Of a DNA stretch of 64,000 bases, positions 27,253 through 36,299 are shown piece after piece. Below the pieces are notes generated by a model. It saw only the letters and a list, made by a program, of their open reading frames with translations. It had not been told where the DNA came from and made no database searches. Source of the DNA: Bacteroidota bacterium. Its GTDB lineage: Bacteria; Bacteroidota; Bacteroidia; 2-12-FULL-35-15. Within the stretch, counting starts at the first letter, position 1. Every line of letters begins with the position of its first letter. The position numbers and the translations under genes are program-made. The DNA lies in NCBI GenBank assembly GCA_016707685.1, contig JADJHE010000020.1, positions 1 to 64,000 on the forward strand. Reading direction: 5' to 3'.

Positions 27253-28299
27253 ATGTTAGAAAATACAGGACGAACAGAACTAAGCAGTTTAGGTGAATTT
27301 GGATTAATCAAACACCTTACGCAATTTATTGAAATTAAAAACGAAAGCACTACCAAAGGTATTGGTGATGATGCTGCTGTTATCGACTATAAAGGGAAAA
27401 AAATGGTCGTTAGTACCGACATGCTCGTTGAAGGTGTTCACTTTGATTTAGCTTACGTTCCCTTGAAACATCTTGGCTTTAAAGCCGTTTCTGTAAATGT
27501 TTCCGACATTTATGCAATGAACGCAATCCCTCGTCAGATAACAGTTTCAATTGCAATGTCGAATCGTTTTTCGGTTGAAGCAATGGAAGAATTTTATGCA
27601 GGAATGATGCTTGCTTGCCATAAACATAAAGTAGACATTGTGGGTGGAGATACAACTACCAACAAAAGTGGATTAGTAATTAGCATCACCGCAATTGGTG
27701 AAGCAGATGAAGATGAGTTGGTGTATAGAGATGGTGCAAAAGAAGGCGACTTACTTTGTGTAACAGGAGATTTAGGTGCTGCTTATGTTGGACTACAATT
27801 GCTTGAACGTGAAAAACAAATTTTCATGGAAAGTCCAGGTGTACAGCCCGACTTAGAAGGCAACGATTACATTTTAGAGCGACAATTAAAACCTGAAGCT
27901 AGAAAAGACATTCCGGTATTGCTAAAAAAATTGGAAGTAAAACCTACTTCCATGATTGATGTTTCAGATGGTTTAGCTTCTGAAATATTACATTTATGTA
28001 CACAATCAACTACTGGTTGTAATTTGTACGAAGAAAAAATTCCCATCGATCCGTCTACTTATAACATGGCGCGTGAATTTAATTTAGACCCTACCGTATG
28101 TGCATTAAGTGGTGGCGAAGATTATGAACTATTATTTACCATTGATCAAAGTGATTTCCCTAAAATAAAAGCCAATCCAGATATCACTGTAATTGGCCAC
28201 ATGACAGCTTCCAAAGATGGAGTAAACTTGATTACAAAAGGAGGCACATCACATCCATTAACAGCTCAAGGCTGGGATTCACTTCTCAAAAAAGATTAA
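27253..28299 (+). CDS. thiL: Thiamine-monophosphate kinase
   Basis: 348 residues of the PurM-like ATP-binding family. Motifs: GIGDDAAVI and STDMLVEGVHFD near the N-terminus (Mg/ATP-binding aspartates), VGGDTTTNKSG, GDLGAAYVGLQLL, and IDVSDGLASEILH. The enzyme phosphorylates thiamine monophosphate to the active cofactor thiamine diphosphate. It stands alone between the divergent suf operon and a two-component sensor gene; no other thi gene is near. A terminator follows within 15 bp. Confidence 0.95.
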   Translation: MLENTGRTELSSLGEFGLIKHLTQFIEIKNESTTKGIGDDAAVIDYKGKKMVVSTDMLVEGVHFDLAYVPLKHLGFKAVSVNVSDIYAMNAIPRQITVSIAMSNRFSVEAMEEFYAGMMLACHKHKVDIVGGDTTTNKSGLVISITAIGEADEDELVYRDGAKEGDLLCVTGDLGAAYVGLQLLEREKQIFMESPGVQPDLEGNDYILERQLKPEARKDIPVLLKKLEVKPTSMIDVSDGLASEILHLCTQSTTGCNLYEEKIPIDPSTYNMAREFNLDPTVCALSGGEDYELLFTIDQSDFPKIKANPDITVIGHMTASKDGVNLITKGGTSHPLTAQGWDSLLKKD

Positions 28300-28312
28300 C
28301 AGAACTTTTTCA

Positions 28313-28347
28313 AAAAAATGCTGCAAAATAAATTGTAGCATTTTTTG
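28313..28347 (+). terminator. Intrinsic terminator after thiL
   Basis: AAAAAATGCTGCAA and TTGTAGCATTTTTT form a stem (one G-U pair) around AATAAA, ending in a T-tract. Confidence 0.85.
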
Positions 28348-28387
28348 TTTACTAATATTATAATATCTTTGGATAAACACATACTAA

Positions 28388-29032
28388 ATGCAGAAGGCAA
28401 TTATTCATTTTTTATCAATACTCTTTTTAATTGCTTTATTGCTGAAGCCTGAAAGCACTTCAGCACAATCCTATTTTTATCGTAATTACTCGGTTGAAGA
28501 TGGTTTGCCATTTATAAATGTCTCCACAATTTTTCAAGATAGCAAAGGGAACCTTTGGAGTGGTGGATATGGCGGATTAAGCCGATTCGATGGAATTACA
28601 TTTACGAACTATAGTCCAAAAGATGGCTTGTTAAACCATTTTGTATCATGCATTACAGAAGACAATCAAAACAATATTTGGATTGGAACAATCAGCGGTA
28701 TTAATAAATACGATGGTAAAAAATTTACCAGCTATACCACCAAACATGGCCTCATCGACAACACCATCAAAGCTGTTGCAAAAGATAAACAAGGAAATCT
28801 TTGGTTTGGAACATCAAAAGGATTAAGTAAACTTACCGATGGAACATTCATAAATTTTTCAAATAAAGATGGCCTCATCAACAACCAAATCAATTGCCTT
28901 TTCCTCGACAAAGACAATAAATTATGGATTGGTACTCCAAACGGATTAAGCGTATTTGATGGTGCAAAATTCATAAACTACAATACAACAAAAGGCTTTC
29001 CGGCAAATCAAGTAAATGCCATACCAAGATAA
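28388..29032 (+). pseudogene. Propeller-type sensor histidine kinase, N-terminal part (frame broken)
   Basis: Signal peptide/anchor IIHFLSILFLIALLLKPESTSAQ, then 'two-component regulator propeller' repeats with the pattern NLWxGxxxGLSxFDG about every 45 residues (for example NIWIGTISGINKYDGKKF, LWIGTPNGLSVFDGAKF). The frame stops at 29030-29032, but coding similarity continues: two single-base deletions (at about 29026, AIYQDKEGAMWIATNKGY expected, and about 29073 in an A-run) would join it to the frame starting at 29120. The intact protein would be ~985 residues. A -7-like TATCTTTG lies at 28364-28371. Confidence 0.8.
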
Positions 29033-29119
29033 AGAAGGCGCAATGTGGATTGCTACTAATAAAGGTTATGCAAATTATTAAACAATACATTCAATTGGTA
29101 CACCGAAAAAGATGGCATC

Positions 29120-31354
29120 GTGAACAGTAACATTACTGCCTTAATCTGCGATTTTAAAAACACTCTTTGGATTGGAACAGAAAAAGGAATGACAAAATTT
29201 GAGGATGGAAAATTCTCTACGTATTTTATTAAACGCGATCAGAACAGTAATTTAATAAGTTGCTTCTTAGAGGATTTTGAAAACAATTTATGGATTGGAA
29301 CTTTTTCTGGTTTATTCAAATACCGAGGTCATCCCTTTGTTAGCTATGGGATTCATGATGGCCTAACTAATAATTTCATCTATGGTATTTACCGCGATTC
29401 AAATAAAAATCTTTGGATTGGCTCACAAAATGGAGGTATTTTCAAATATGAGAACAATGAATTTATTCAATTTACAAGTACGAATTTAACTTTCAAAACA
29501 GTAAATTTTATTTATGAATTTTCTAAAAATAATCTATGGTTGGGAACCAATATCGGCTTAGTGCATTTTGATGGAAAAACATTTTCTCAAAAAACGGATA
29601 CCTCATCTGTTTATAAAACAAACATTAATTACATCTATAAAGATTCCAAAAACAATATTTGGTTGGGAGCGGATGGTGCGCTTTTTAAGTATGATGGAAA
29701 TAAATTTCACCATTATAATTTAAAAACAAAAAATGAAAACTATGCCGTTTGGAGTATTATTGAAGATAAACAAGGAACTCTTTGGTTTGGTACATATCTA
29801 GGTGGATTGGTGAAATACGATGGCGAAAAATTTGAAGAATGCAGTGAATCACTTGGGCTTGCAAATGACTCTTATCTAACATCGTTAATAGATGTACAGG
29901 GTAATCTATATTTTGGTGCTTTGGATGGCTTGTGGATTTTTAATCCGTCCGATAAAAGCAAAAAAATGGTGCACATCGACAAAGCAGATGGACTTAGTTC
30001 TGATTTGATTTATTCATTGTGCTTCGATAAAAACAAAAAATACATTTGGGTTGGAACCAATCAAGGTATTAACAATATTAACATTGAAGAATTCTATAAA
30101 TCGGGAAAAAAGAATATCATTCAATTTGGAAAACAAGAAGGTTTTACGGGTGTAGAATGTAATTCGAACGGAGCTTGGGTGGATGATGATGCTACCATTT
30201 GGTTTGGAACCGTTTATGGTTTAATCAAATATGATCCACGAGAAAATATTCCAAACACATCTGAATCAAAAATAAGCATTACTGGATTACGATTATTTTA
30301 CAACGATACATTACTTGAAAACAAAGCACACCTTGCTTATGATGATAACAACATTACTTTTTTCTACAATGGAATTTCGTTAACCAATCCTTCCAAAGTA
30401 AAATACTCGCATATATTGGAAGGTTTCGAAAAAAAGTGGTCGCCTGCTACCAACGAACGACTAACGACCTACTCCAACCTTCCTCCAGGTACGTATACAT
30501 TTAAAGTAATTAGCTCGAACAACGAAGGTCTTTGGAATGAAATACCTGCAACGTTCACTTTTACCATTGATAGACCTTTCTGGAAAACAACCTGGTTTAT
30601 TATAGGAATAATTGTGTTAAGCATCCTGGCATTGGTTTTCTCTATCCGCTACCGTATTAACACTATTAAAAATCGTGAAAAACGAAAAACCGATTTAAAC
30701 AAAAAAATTGCTCATTTAGAATCGCAAGCATTGCGTGCACAGATGAATCCGCATTTTATATTTAACACATTGAGCTCCATCCAACATTACATCTCTAACA
30801 ATGATACGGACGCAGCATTAAAATATTTGTCAAAATTCGCGAAGTTAATGCGTAGGATTATGGACAATAGTAAGCAGCAATTAATTTCTGTTGCTGAAGA
30901 AATAAATGCATTGGATTTATACCTTGAGTTGGAAGTAATGCGCTTTGATAAAAAATTCGAATACAAAATCATCATCGACAAAGAAATTGACACCAATTAC
31001 GATCGCATTCCATCCATGCTTATTCAGCCCTACGTTGAGAATGCAATTATACACGGACTTCTACCTAAAGGCGAAGGAGGAAGAATAGTTATTGAACTAA
31101 AACGAAAAGACGAAACAATTTCCTGTACAATTGAAGACAATGGAATCGGAAGAGAAAAATCGAAAGAATACAAAAAGAATCGAGTACAACAGCACAAATC
31201 AATGGGAATGAGTATTACACAAGAACGGTTAGACATTCTGAACTCAAGCTTAAAAAGTAATTTAAATGCCGAAATAATCGATTTGTATGAAGACGGAAAA
31301 CCTGCAGGCACAAAAGTGCGTTTAAATATACCACTTGAGAGTGGTGAAGATTAA
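29120..31354 (+). CDS. Propeller-type sensor histidine kinase, C-terminal part (LytS-like kinase)
   Basis: 744 residues continuing the gene above. Order: remaining propeller blades (to ~390), a Y_Y_Y beta-sandwich (around 405-475, KYSHILEGFEKKWSPA, TYSNLPPGTYTFKV), one membrane helix (about 490-512, FIIGIIVLSILALVFSI), a short coiled coil, then a His_kinase (LytS-type) domain with phospho-acceptor H in ALRAQMNPHFIFNTLSSIQH and an HATPase domain with YVENAIIHG and IEDNGIGREKS. The propeller should sense a periplasmic ligand or surface state and the kinase should phosphorylate the LytTR regulator that follows after 34 bp. Confidence 0.9.
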   Translation: MNSNITALICDFKNTLWIGTEKGMTKFEDGKFSTYFIKRDQNSNLISCFLEDFENNLWIGTFSGLFKYRGHPFVSYGIHDGLTNNFIYGIYRDSNKNLWIGSQNGGIFKYENNEFIQFTSTNLTFKTVNFIYEFSKNNLWLGTNIGLVHFDGKTFSQKTDTSSVYKTNINYIYKDSKNNIWLGADGALFKYDGNKFHHYNLKTKNENYAVWSIIEDKQGTLWFGTYLGGLVKYDGEKFEECSESLGLANDSYLTSLIDVQGNLYFGALDGLWIFNPSDKSKKMVHIDKADGLSSDLIYSLCFDKNKKYIWVGTNQGINNINIEEFYKSGKKNIIQFGKQEGFTGVECNSNGAWVDDDATIWFGTVYGLIKYDPRENIPNTSESKISITGLRLFYNDTLLENKAHLAYDDNNITFFYNGISLTNPSKVKYSHILEGFEKKWSPATNERLTTYSNLPPGTYTFKVISSNNEGLWNEIPATFTFTIDRPFWKTTWFIIGIIVLSILALVFSIRYRINTIKNREKRKTDLNKKIAHLESQALRAQMNPHFIFNTLSSIQHYISNNDTDAALKYLSKFAKLMRRIMDNSKQQLISVAEEINALDLYLELEVMRFDKKFEYKIIIDKEIDTNYDRIPSMLIQPYVENAIIHGLLPKGEGGRIVIELKRKDETISCTIEDNGIGREKSKEYKKNRVQQHKSMGMSITQERLDILNSSLKSNLNAEIIDLYEDGKPAGTKVRLNIPLESGED

Positions 31355-31388
31355 AAATAGTATATTAGTGTATTAAATAATAGAGCAA

Positions 31389-32140
31389 ATGGCAATAAAA
31401 GCAATAATCGTAGACGATGAATTAGGAGCACGCGAATCATTATCAAAAATGATTGAGAAAAATTGCAAGCAAATTGAAATCGTAGCAAAAGCCGATTCAA
31501 TGAAAGCTGCTTATGATACCATTACTGCCCTTAATCCTGATTTAGTTTTCTTAGATATTGAAATGCCCAATGGCAATGCTTTCGATTTATTAGAAAAATT
31601 CAAACAAATCAATTTCAACATCATCTTTACTACTGCATACGATCATTATGCTATTAAAGCCATCAAATTTAGCGCTGTAGATTACTTATTAAAGCCAATC
31701 GACCCGAAGAGTTAGTTACAGCAGTTGAGCGCTTAGAAAACAAATTGGGACAAAAAACCGAGTTGGATAAACAATTCAAAACATTGTTATCGAATGTTCG
31801 ACCAGAAAATAAACTAAAAAAAGTTGGTATTCCTGATGGAGATGGATTGGTATTCATTAACCTGTCCGATATTATCCGTTGTGACTCCGATGGCAATTAC
31901 ACCTATTTTATTCTAACAAGTGGCAAAAAAATTATTGCATCGCGCACCTTGGGTGAGTACGAGAATCTTTTCTCTGACGAAAGCTTCTTTCGCGTACACC
32001 GCTCCCATCTCATCAACCTTGAACATGTAAAAAAATACATTAAAGGTGAAGGTGGATACGTTATAATGAGCGACAATTCACAGGTTGAGGTATCTAGAAG
32101 GAATAAAAACGACTTTTTAGAGAAACTATCCCATTTATAG
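31389..32140 (+). pseudogene. LytTR-family response regulator, one frameshift
   Basis: Two frames (31389-31715 and 31745-32140) form one ~250-residue regulator. Receiver domain with IIVDDELGARESL, phospho-acceptor D57 region LVFLDIEMPNGNAFD, and YLLKPID; then a LytTR DNA-binding domain (LSDIIRCDSDGNYTYF, FFRVHRSHLINLEHVKKYI). The break is near 31704-31709: one base missing in GACCC(n)GAAGAG, after which ELVTAVERLENKLGQKTELD joins the frames. It is the cognate partner of the upstream propeller/LytS kinase. If the frameshift is real, the pair is inactive. Confidence 0.85.
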
Positions 32141-32234
32141 CCGCACCGTTTATTTCCTGTTTCAACCGTTAAATAATTGAACCCGCCACTTACTCATTCT
32201 GGGTATCTTTCCTTTCAATAGTGCCGTAATATTG

Positions 32235-32264
32235 TGTAGAAATAAACATTAACAGTATTTCTAC
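32235..32264. repeat. Perfect 10-bp inverted repeat in the gap after the LytTR gene
   Basis: TGTAGAAATA (32235-32244) and TATTTCTACA (32255-32264) pair around a 10-nt loop, about 95 bp past the regulator stop. There is no clear T-tract. It may end the two-component transcript or be a protein site. The rest of the 32141-32460 gap shows no gene. Confidence 0.5.
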
Positions 32265-32462
32265 AGTTCTTTCAAAAGATAACAAAATTACAAAGGCACG
32301 TAAACTTTACCACTAATAATTGCCTCCGCAACTATTACATCAACTGTTTACTTATTAAATGCTACAATTAAATGCCTTAAAATTCAATAGCAACGGATTG
32401 GATTTTCAACAACAAAAATTGTTGCGTAAAAAACCGTTTCAAAATAAATTAAGAACAAGAGC

Positions 32463-32538
32463 GGGTGAAGGGATTTGCAACGTAAAATTAATTGGCACAT
32501 GGGGATGTTGTTTAAATTAATACCGCAAATCCCTCACC
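32463..32538 (+). ncRNA. Structured leader hairpin, copy 1 of 3 (GGCACATGGGGATGTTG apex)
   Basis: Outer arms GGTGAAGGGATTTGC (32464-32478) and GCAAATCCCTCACC (32525-32538) pair with one bulged A. A weak inner A/T helix leads to the conserved apex TGGCACATGGGGATGTTGTT at 32493-32512, which can fold internally as ACAT-GGGG-ATGT. The same 20 nt occur at 34768 and 36143 with unrelated but equally complementary arms. It lies just upstream of a small-protein gene. Class not recognised. Confidence 0.65.
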
Positions 32539-32573
32539 TTAACTTAAAAATGAAAATTCAAAATTCAATTCAT

Positions 32574-32744
32574 ATGGCAACAAGTATACACTCGTTTAAC
32601 AATTTAAATTTAGAAGCCATGAACAGAAAATCAGTAATCAGAAAAGGTCACACTTACCACGAAGATGGTATCGGAACCGTAACCGTTTTATTAGCTGTAA
32701 CTACAGTATTAATCATATTCTATAGCATTTACAGCGCAGTATAA
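32574..32744 (+). CDS. Small single-pass membrane protein
   Basis: 56 residues from ATG 32574 (MATSIHSFNNLNL), or 41 from ATG 32619 (MNRKSVIRKG); 32550 is a further option, while starts above that fall in the hairpin. A basic stretch (NRKSVIRKGHTYHED) precedes one C-terminal membrane helix (GTVTVLLAVTTVLIIFYSIYSAV, about 34-56). It is followed closely by a strong terminator, which together with the structured leader supports a real short transcript. No family is recognised. Confidence 0.6.
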   Translation: MATSIHSFNNLNLEAMNRKSVIRKGHTYHEDGIGTVTVLLAVTTVLIIFYSIYSAV

Positions 32745-32779
32745 AATTTTGTTTTGTTTTGTTTGTTTAGTTTAGATCC

Positions 32780-32813
32780 GAAAGCGACACGTACCCATAA
32801 ACGTGTCGCTTTC
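32780..32813. terminator. Bidirectional intrinsic terminator
   Basis: GAAAGCGACACGT and ACGTGTCGCTTTC form a perfect 13-bp stem with an 8-nt loop between the plus-strand small-protein gene and the convergent solenoid gene, whose stop codon overlaps the right arm. TTTTT follows on the plus strand. Confidence 0.85.
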
Positions 32814-34362
32814 ACTTTTTAGACAATTGCTCTTCAATAATAGTGCGGAAGGAAACTCTTTCAATCTTACTTTCTGCCCAAGATATAAAATCAAAATACT
32901 CAAAAGCGGCTCTTTCAAACGAATCGGATTTTAATTTTATCAAGGCTTCTTTCAATGATTTGTAATACGCAATTTGTTCTTCGCGTTTAGTCGTTTTTAA
33001 TACTTTTCCAATAAATTCTAAAAACACATTTTCAAATTTATAAACGCGATTACGTGTATTTAAATATTTATAAGTGCTTTTAAACGCATGAGGAATAAAA
33101 TCATCGTGTTTCAACTCAATGTGAATAATCAAACTTATAATTTGAGCAAAACAATAAATATCCTCACTCTCTTCTACATCGGGGCTATTAATAATTTTGT
33201 TTATCCATTTTAAAGCAAGTGAATATTTTTCCGCACCAAAATAAACTGCTGCAACACTAAAATAAAAATAAGCCAGTTTTACTTTGCTAATTTTATCTTC
33301 GTACTTATTCAAGCCTTCTTCAATAATAGGAATCAACGCAACTGCTTTATCAAACTCACCCATTTGCAAATAAATGGTTAGCTCTATACTGTTGGCACTC
33401 GAAAACATTCGCACTGCTAAATCTTCGTTTTTGCTCGTATCTACCGCTTTTATTGAAGAACGCATCTTTTTTAAATTAGCATAAACCTCATCATGCTTTT
33501 TCAACTGATGACCAATATAAATGGCATTGGTGAGTACCGAAAAATAAATATTGGGTTCTTCCTTAAAAATATCAGGATGCGTTTCAATCAGCTCCACATT
33601 CTTTATTAGGTTAACATAACTCTTGGCATAATCACCAATGCCAAAATAATAGGCACTATAAATATGAAAATACAAATACTTCGTTTCAATCGAAAGTGCT
33701 TTTTCTTCATTATTCAAAAGTGTATTATCAATAATTTTTTTGAATCGTTCAAGTTCTTCACTATTACGGACTTTCCCTTGTTTATTAAGGATGATGAAAA
33801 AGCGACTTTTTATATTCCAATAATCATTAAAATTCTTAATTTTTTCACTTATCAAATCATCCTCTTCTAGGACTTTCAAAATAGCTTCATCACTTTTGCC
33901 TTCGTAATTATTTTGCTCCATCAATCGTTTTTCCCACAAATTAATTTCTAATAAGGAAGAATGACGTTCGTATTTATGTGCTACTTTTTTTGCGCTTGTC
34001 AAAAGCTTTGCGCATTGATCGTACAATGTTTTTTTGTAAAGAATTTCGGCACAATGCAAATCTCTTTTTAAGGTGGCATCAATAGAACTATTGGCATGAA
34101 AGGCAGTTAAGCTATCCAACACCAAATCATACAAACGAGCTTTTGTAATCGAAAATTTATTAATAAACGCTTCTTTTTTAAACTGCTTTAACAAGGCTTC
34201 TTCATTATACTCTTCCTGCTTATCGATTGCTTCAAACAAAACCAAATTATTATTCTTTTCGCCCAGTGTATGACGCGATGAATACAGGTTGAAATACCTT
34301 TTTTCGGATTTACTCAGCGATTTGATTAAACGGTGTAAACTTTCAGATGCTTTGTTAGACAT
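32812..34362 (-). CDS. Alpha-solenoid (TPR-like) protein of unknown function, paralogue of 17022-18479
   Basis: 516 residues, cytoplasmic, no signal peptide, almost entirely helical and rich in Lys, Glu and Leu, with TPR-like pairs (YAKSYVNLIKNVELIETH, GEFDKAVALIPIIEEGLNKY, YSLALKWINKIIN). The N-terminal ~75 residues align with the 485-residue protein at 17022-18479. No catalytic motif. The start codon sits inside one copy of a repeated TAGACATGTATA motif that recurs three times upstream, so expression may be controlled through that element. Function unknown. Confidence 0.75.
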   Translation of the reverse strand: MSNKASESLHRLIKSLSKSEKRYFNLYSSRHTLGEKNNNLVLFEAIDKQEEYNEEALLKQFKKEAFINKFSITKARLYDLVLDSLTAFHANSSIDATLKRDLHCAEILYKKTLYDQCAKLLTSAKKVAHKYERHSSLLEINLWEKRLMEQNNYEGKSDEAILKVLEEDDLISEKIKNFNDYWNIKSRFFIILNKQGKVRNSEELERFKKIIDNTLLNNEEKALSIETKYLYFHIYSAYYFGIGDYAKSYVNLIKNVELIETHPDIFKEEPNIYFSVLTNAIYIGHQLKKHDEVYANLKKMRSSIKAVDTSKNEDLAVRMFSSANSIELTIYLQMGEFDKAVALIPIIEEGLNKYEDKISKVKLAYFYFSVAAVYFGAEKYSLALKWINKIINSPDVEESEDIYCFAQIISLIIHIELKHDDFIPHAFKSTYKYLNTRNRVYKFENVFLEFIGKVLKTTKREEQIAYYKSLKEALIKLKSDSFERAAFEYFDFISWAESKIERVSFRTIIEEQLSKK

Positions 34363-34690
34363 GTATATTTTTGAGATAAATAATTCTACTTCTAATTTGT
34401 ACTAATCAATATTCCACTTTAAATCGTATTCTTCGAACAGGGTTCAAATAGCATTTAATAAAGCATAAACAAGGATTAATCCTTCTACTAATTTACGAAA
34501 ACGAATTGGCATTTTATGTAAAAGATAAGTGATTTTATCACTAAAAATGATTTTTAGACATGTATATTTTTGAATAAATTAACAAAATAAGCAGACATGT
34601 ATATAAAAATCAGGCTAAAACACCCTATTTACAGACACTTTAAGTGACAAAGAGTTTCATTTATGGATTTTGACATGTATATAATTGGAC
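34356..34690. promoter_or_regulatory. Four TAGACATGTATAT-type motifs in a non-coding gap
   Basis: Copies: 34356-34374 (TAGACATGTATATTTTTGA), 34554-34573 (TAGACATGTATATTTTTGA), 34592-34604 (CAGACATGTATAT) and 34671-34683 (TGACATGTATATA). A fifth, inverted, is at 40060-40075. The core ACATGT is palindromic and TATTTTTG in the first two fits the -7 promoter consensus TAnnTTTG. These may be a regulator's sites or a promoter family. The rest of the 34363-34722 gap is A/T-rich and holds no gene. Confidence 0.55.
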
Positions 34691-34722
34691 AAAGTGGTCA
34701 AAAAACACCTTATAGGACAAAG

Positions 34723-34730
34723 TACATTTG
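34723..34730 (+). promoter_or_regulatory. -7 promoter element before leader hairpin copy 2
   Basis: TACATTTG matches TAnnTTTG and would place the transcript start near 34737, only a few bases before the hairpin at 34745. No good -33 TTTG is seen at the normal distance. Confidence 0.45.
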
Positions 34731-34744
34731 CTTCATAACAAATA

Positions 34745-34810
34745 ACTTCAGCTCCAGCCCGCTGAACTGGCACATGGGGATGTTGTTCAACAGTAGGTTG
34801 GGCTGAAGTT
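34745..34810 (+). ncRNA. Structured leader hairpin, copy 2 of 3
   Basis: Arms CTTCAG...CAGCCC (34746-34760) and GGGCTGAAG (34800-34808), an inner CTGAAC / GTTC..CAG helix, and the identical apex at 34768-34787. It lies between a -7 promoter element and the ATG of the T9SS gene at 34827, as expected of a 5' leader. Confidence 0.7.
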
Positions 34811-34826
34811 TAAAAATCATTACATC

Positions 34827-36115
34827 ATGAGAATAATTTTACTAATTGCGATTCTTGGAATATCCAAACTTACAATTGCTCAGCGACAAAACAATTCAAG
34901 TATATTAAAAAACAAGGCTTTATCTGCTAATAGTGATACCCTCCTTTATATTAATCTTCCAAACCTCTCTGTGAACTCCTTCGATAGCGCCTCGTTCCAA
35001 TTTCGGATTGAAGATGGAGATGGGCTTTCGAGTATAGTTCCTGGCGCACCATCACAATATTATCCTACAGATTTTTTAACTTATTATTCTGTTGATTCAT
35101 CAAAAAATACGTCAGGAGGACCAACAAAAAACAATTTTTATCACCCTTGGGAACTTCAACCAAATCATTTAAATGATACAGCATTCTATCTTTTAGCATC
35201 TAGTGTATCTGACACTTTGGGAACTGCAAACGATTGGCTTTGGTTTGGTCAATTAGTATCCCTATTGATGGAGGCACGCTTTCTTGGTATGATAAAACTT
35301 TTGAAAATAGAAATGGCTATAATGTGGTAGCATTAAATACTAACCTAGAACCAACCGATTGGAGTTATTTTATAGGAGCTTTAACGATTTTTTCAGAAAC
35401 CGATTCTCCTATGCCATCCTCAACCTATAGTTCGGACACAACATGGGAATATAAAAGTGCATCATTGTCAAACTGTAGTGGACAAAGTATTTACATTGGA
35501 TTTAATCACAATTCAACAAACATGAATCTACTGTTCCTTGATGAAATTTCTATAATTAAAAACAGTACATCCTGTAATGCAAATTTTACGATGGTCCAAG
35601 ATTCAATTAATACGTATAGTTACACTATCTACAACAACTCATCCGTGGGCAACAACTACAGCTATTTTTGGGACTTTGGTGATGGAAATACTTCCAACTT
35701 AGAATTCCCAACACATACTTACGCTGGAGTTGGCCCATATCAACTATGCCTAACAATAACTGATACTTCAGGATGCAACGACACCTTTTGTGACTCTTTA
35801 TATGCAGGAAGAAATGAAACAGGAATAAGTATAACTGTTGTTCCTAATATCATTACTACTGTAAATAATGAAACACTATATTCCGATATTTCTGTCTATC
35901 CAAACCCTGCAACAAATTCAATTATTGTAAATACGAAACAGCTGGAAAACTTCACTATCCATATCTACGATATCACAGGTAGATTGGTAAAATCAGAAAA
36001 AGAAAATACAGCAAAGGAAACAGCAATTGATATTAGTTCAATCGAAAATGGAATTTACTTCCTTACTGTGACTGATGGAAAACAAACATCTACTAAAAAG
36101 TTTATAAAACAATAA
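34827..36115 (+). pseudogene. PKD-domain T9SS type A protein, one frameshift
   Basis: Two overlapping frames (34827-35330 and to 36115) encode one ~429-residue exported protein: signal peptide MRIILLIAILGISKLTIA|QRQ, an N-terminal jelly-roll/choice-of-anchor-like domain (about 35-255), one PKD domain (YFWDFGDGNTSN, about 275-335), and a type A tail (VYPNPATNSIIVN ... KKFIKQ). The break is at about 35249-35251, where one missing C (GGTCCAATTAG expected) restores WLWFGPISIPIDGG. The PKD block with CDSLYAGR is closely related to that in 19342-20759. It follows leader hairpin copy 2 and is followed by copy 3. Confidence 0.8.
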
Positions 36116-36121
36116 CAAATT

Positions 36122-36183
36122 ACTTCGGTCTGAATCCTGAGCTGGCACATGGGGATGTTGTTCAACAGGATTTGGGCTGGGGT
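36122..36183 (+). ncRNA. Structured hairpin, copy 3 of 3
   Basis: An 18-bp outer helix pairs 36122-36139 with 36166-36183 without a bulge, using several G-U pairs; the inner AGC/GTT helix and the 20-nt apex at 36143-36162 match the other copies. It lies 7 bp after the T9SS stop and ~115 bp before the mini-protein at 36300, so it may be a 3' element of the first or the leader of the second. Confidence 0.7.
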
Positions 36184-36299
36184 TTAATTTTTAGCAGATT
36201 TCTATAAAACATTTATTATCCCAATTTCATCCATAAAAAAGTAGTAATTCGTCTAAATCGAAGAACGAAAAGAACAATTCAAGCGTTTGATTGTTTAGA

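Noticed and set aside
32493..36162. Conserved leader peptide WHMGMLF encoded by the three hairpin apices
   Set aside because: The three copies can be read as WHMGMLF, but upstream frames lack a shared start codon and copy 3 has a stop two codons before the arm; complementarity of the arms explains the conservation better.
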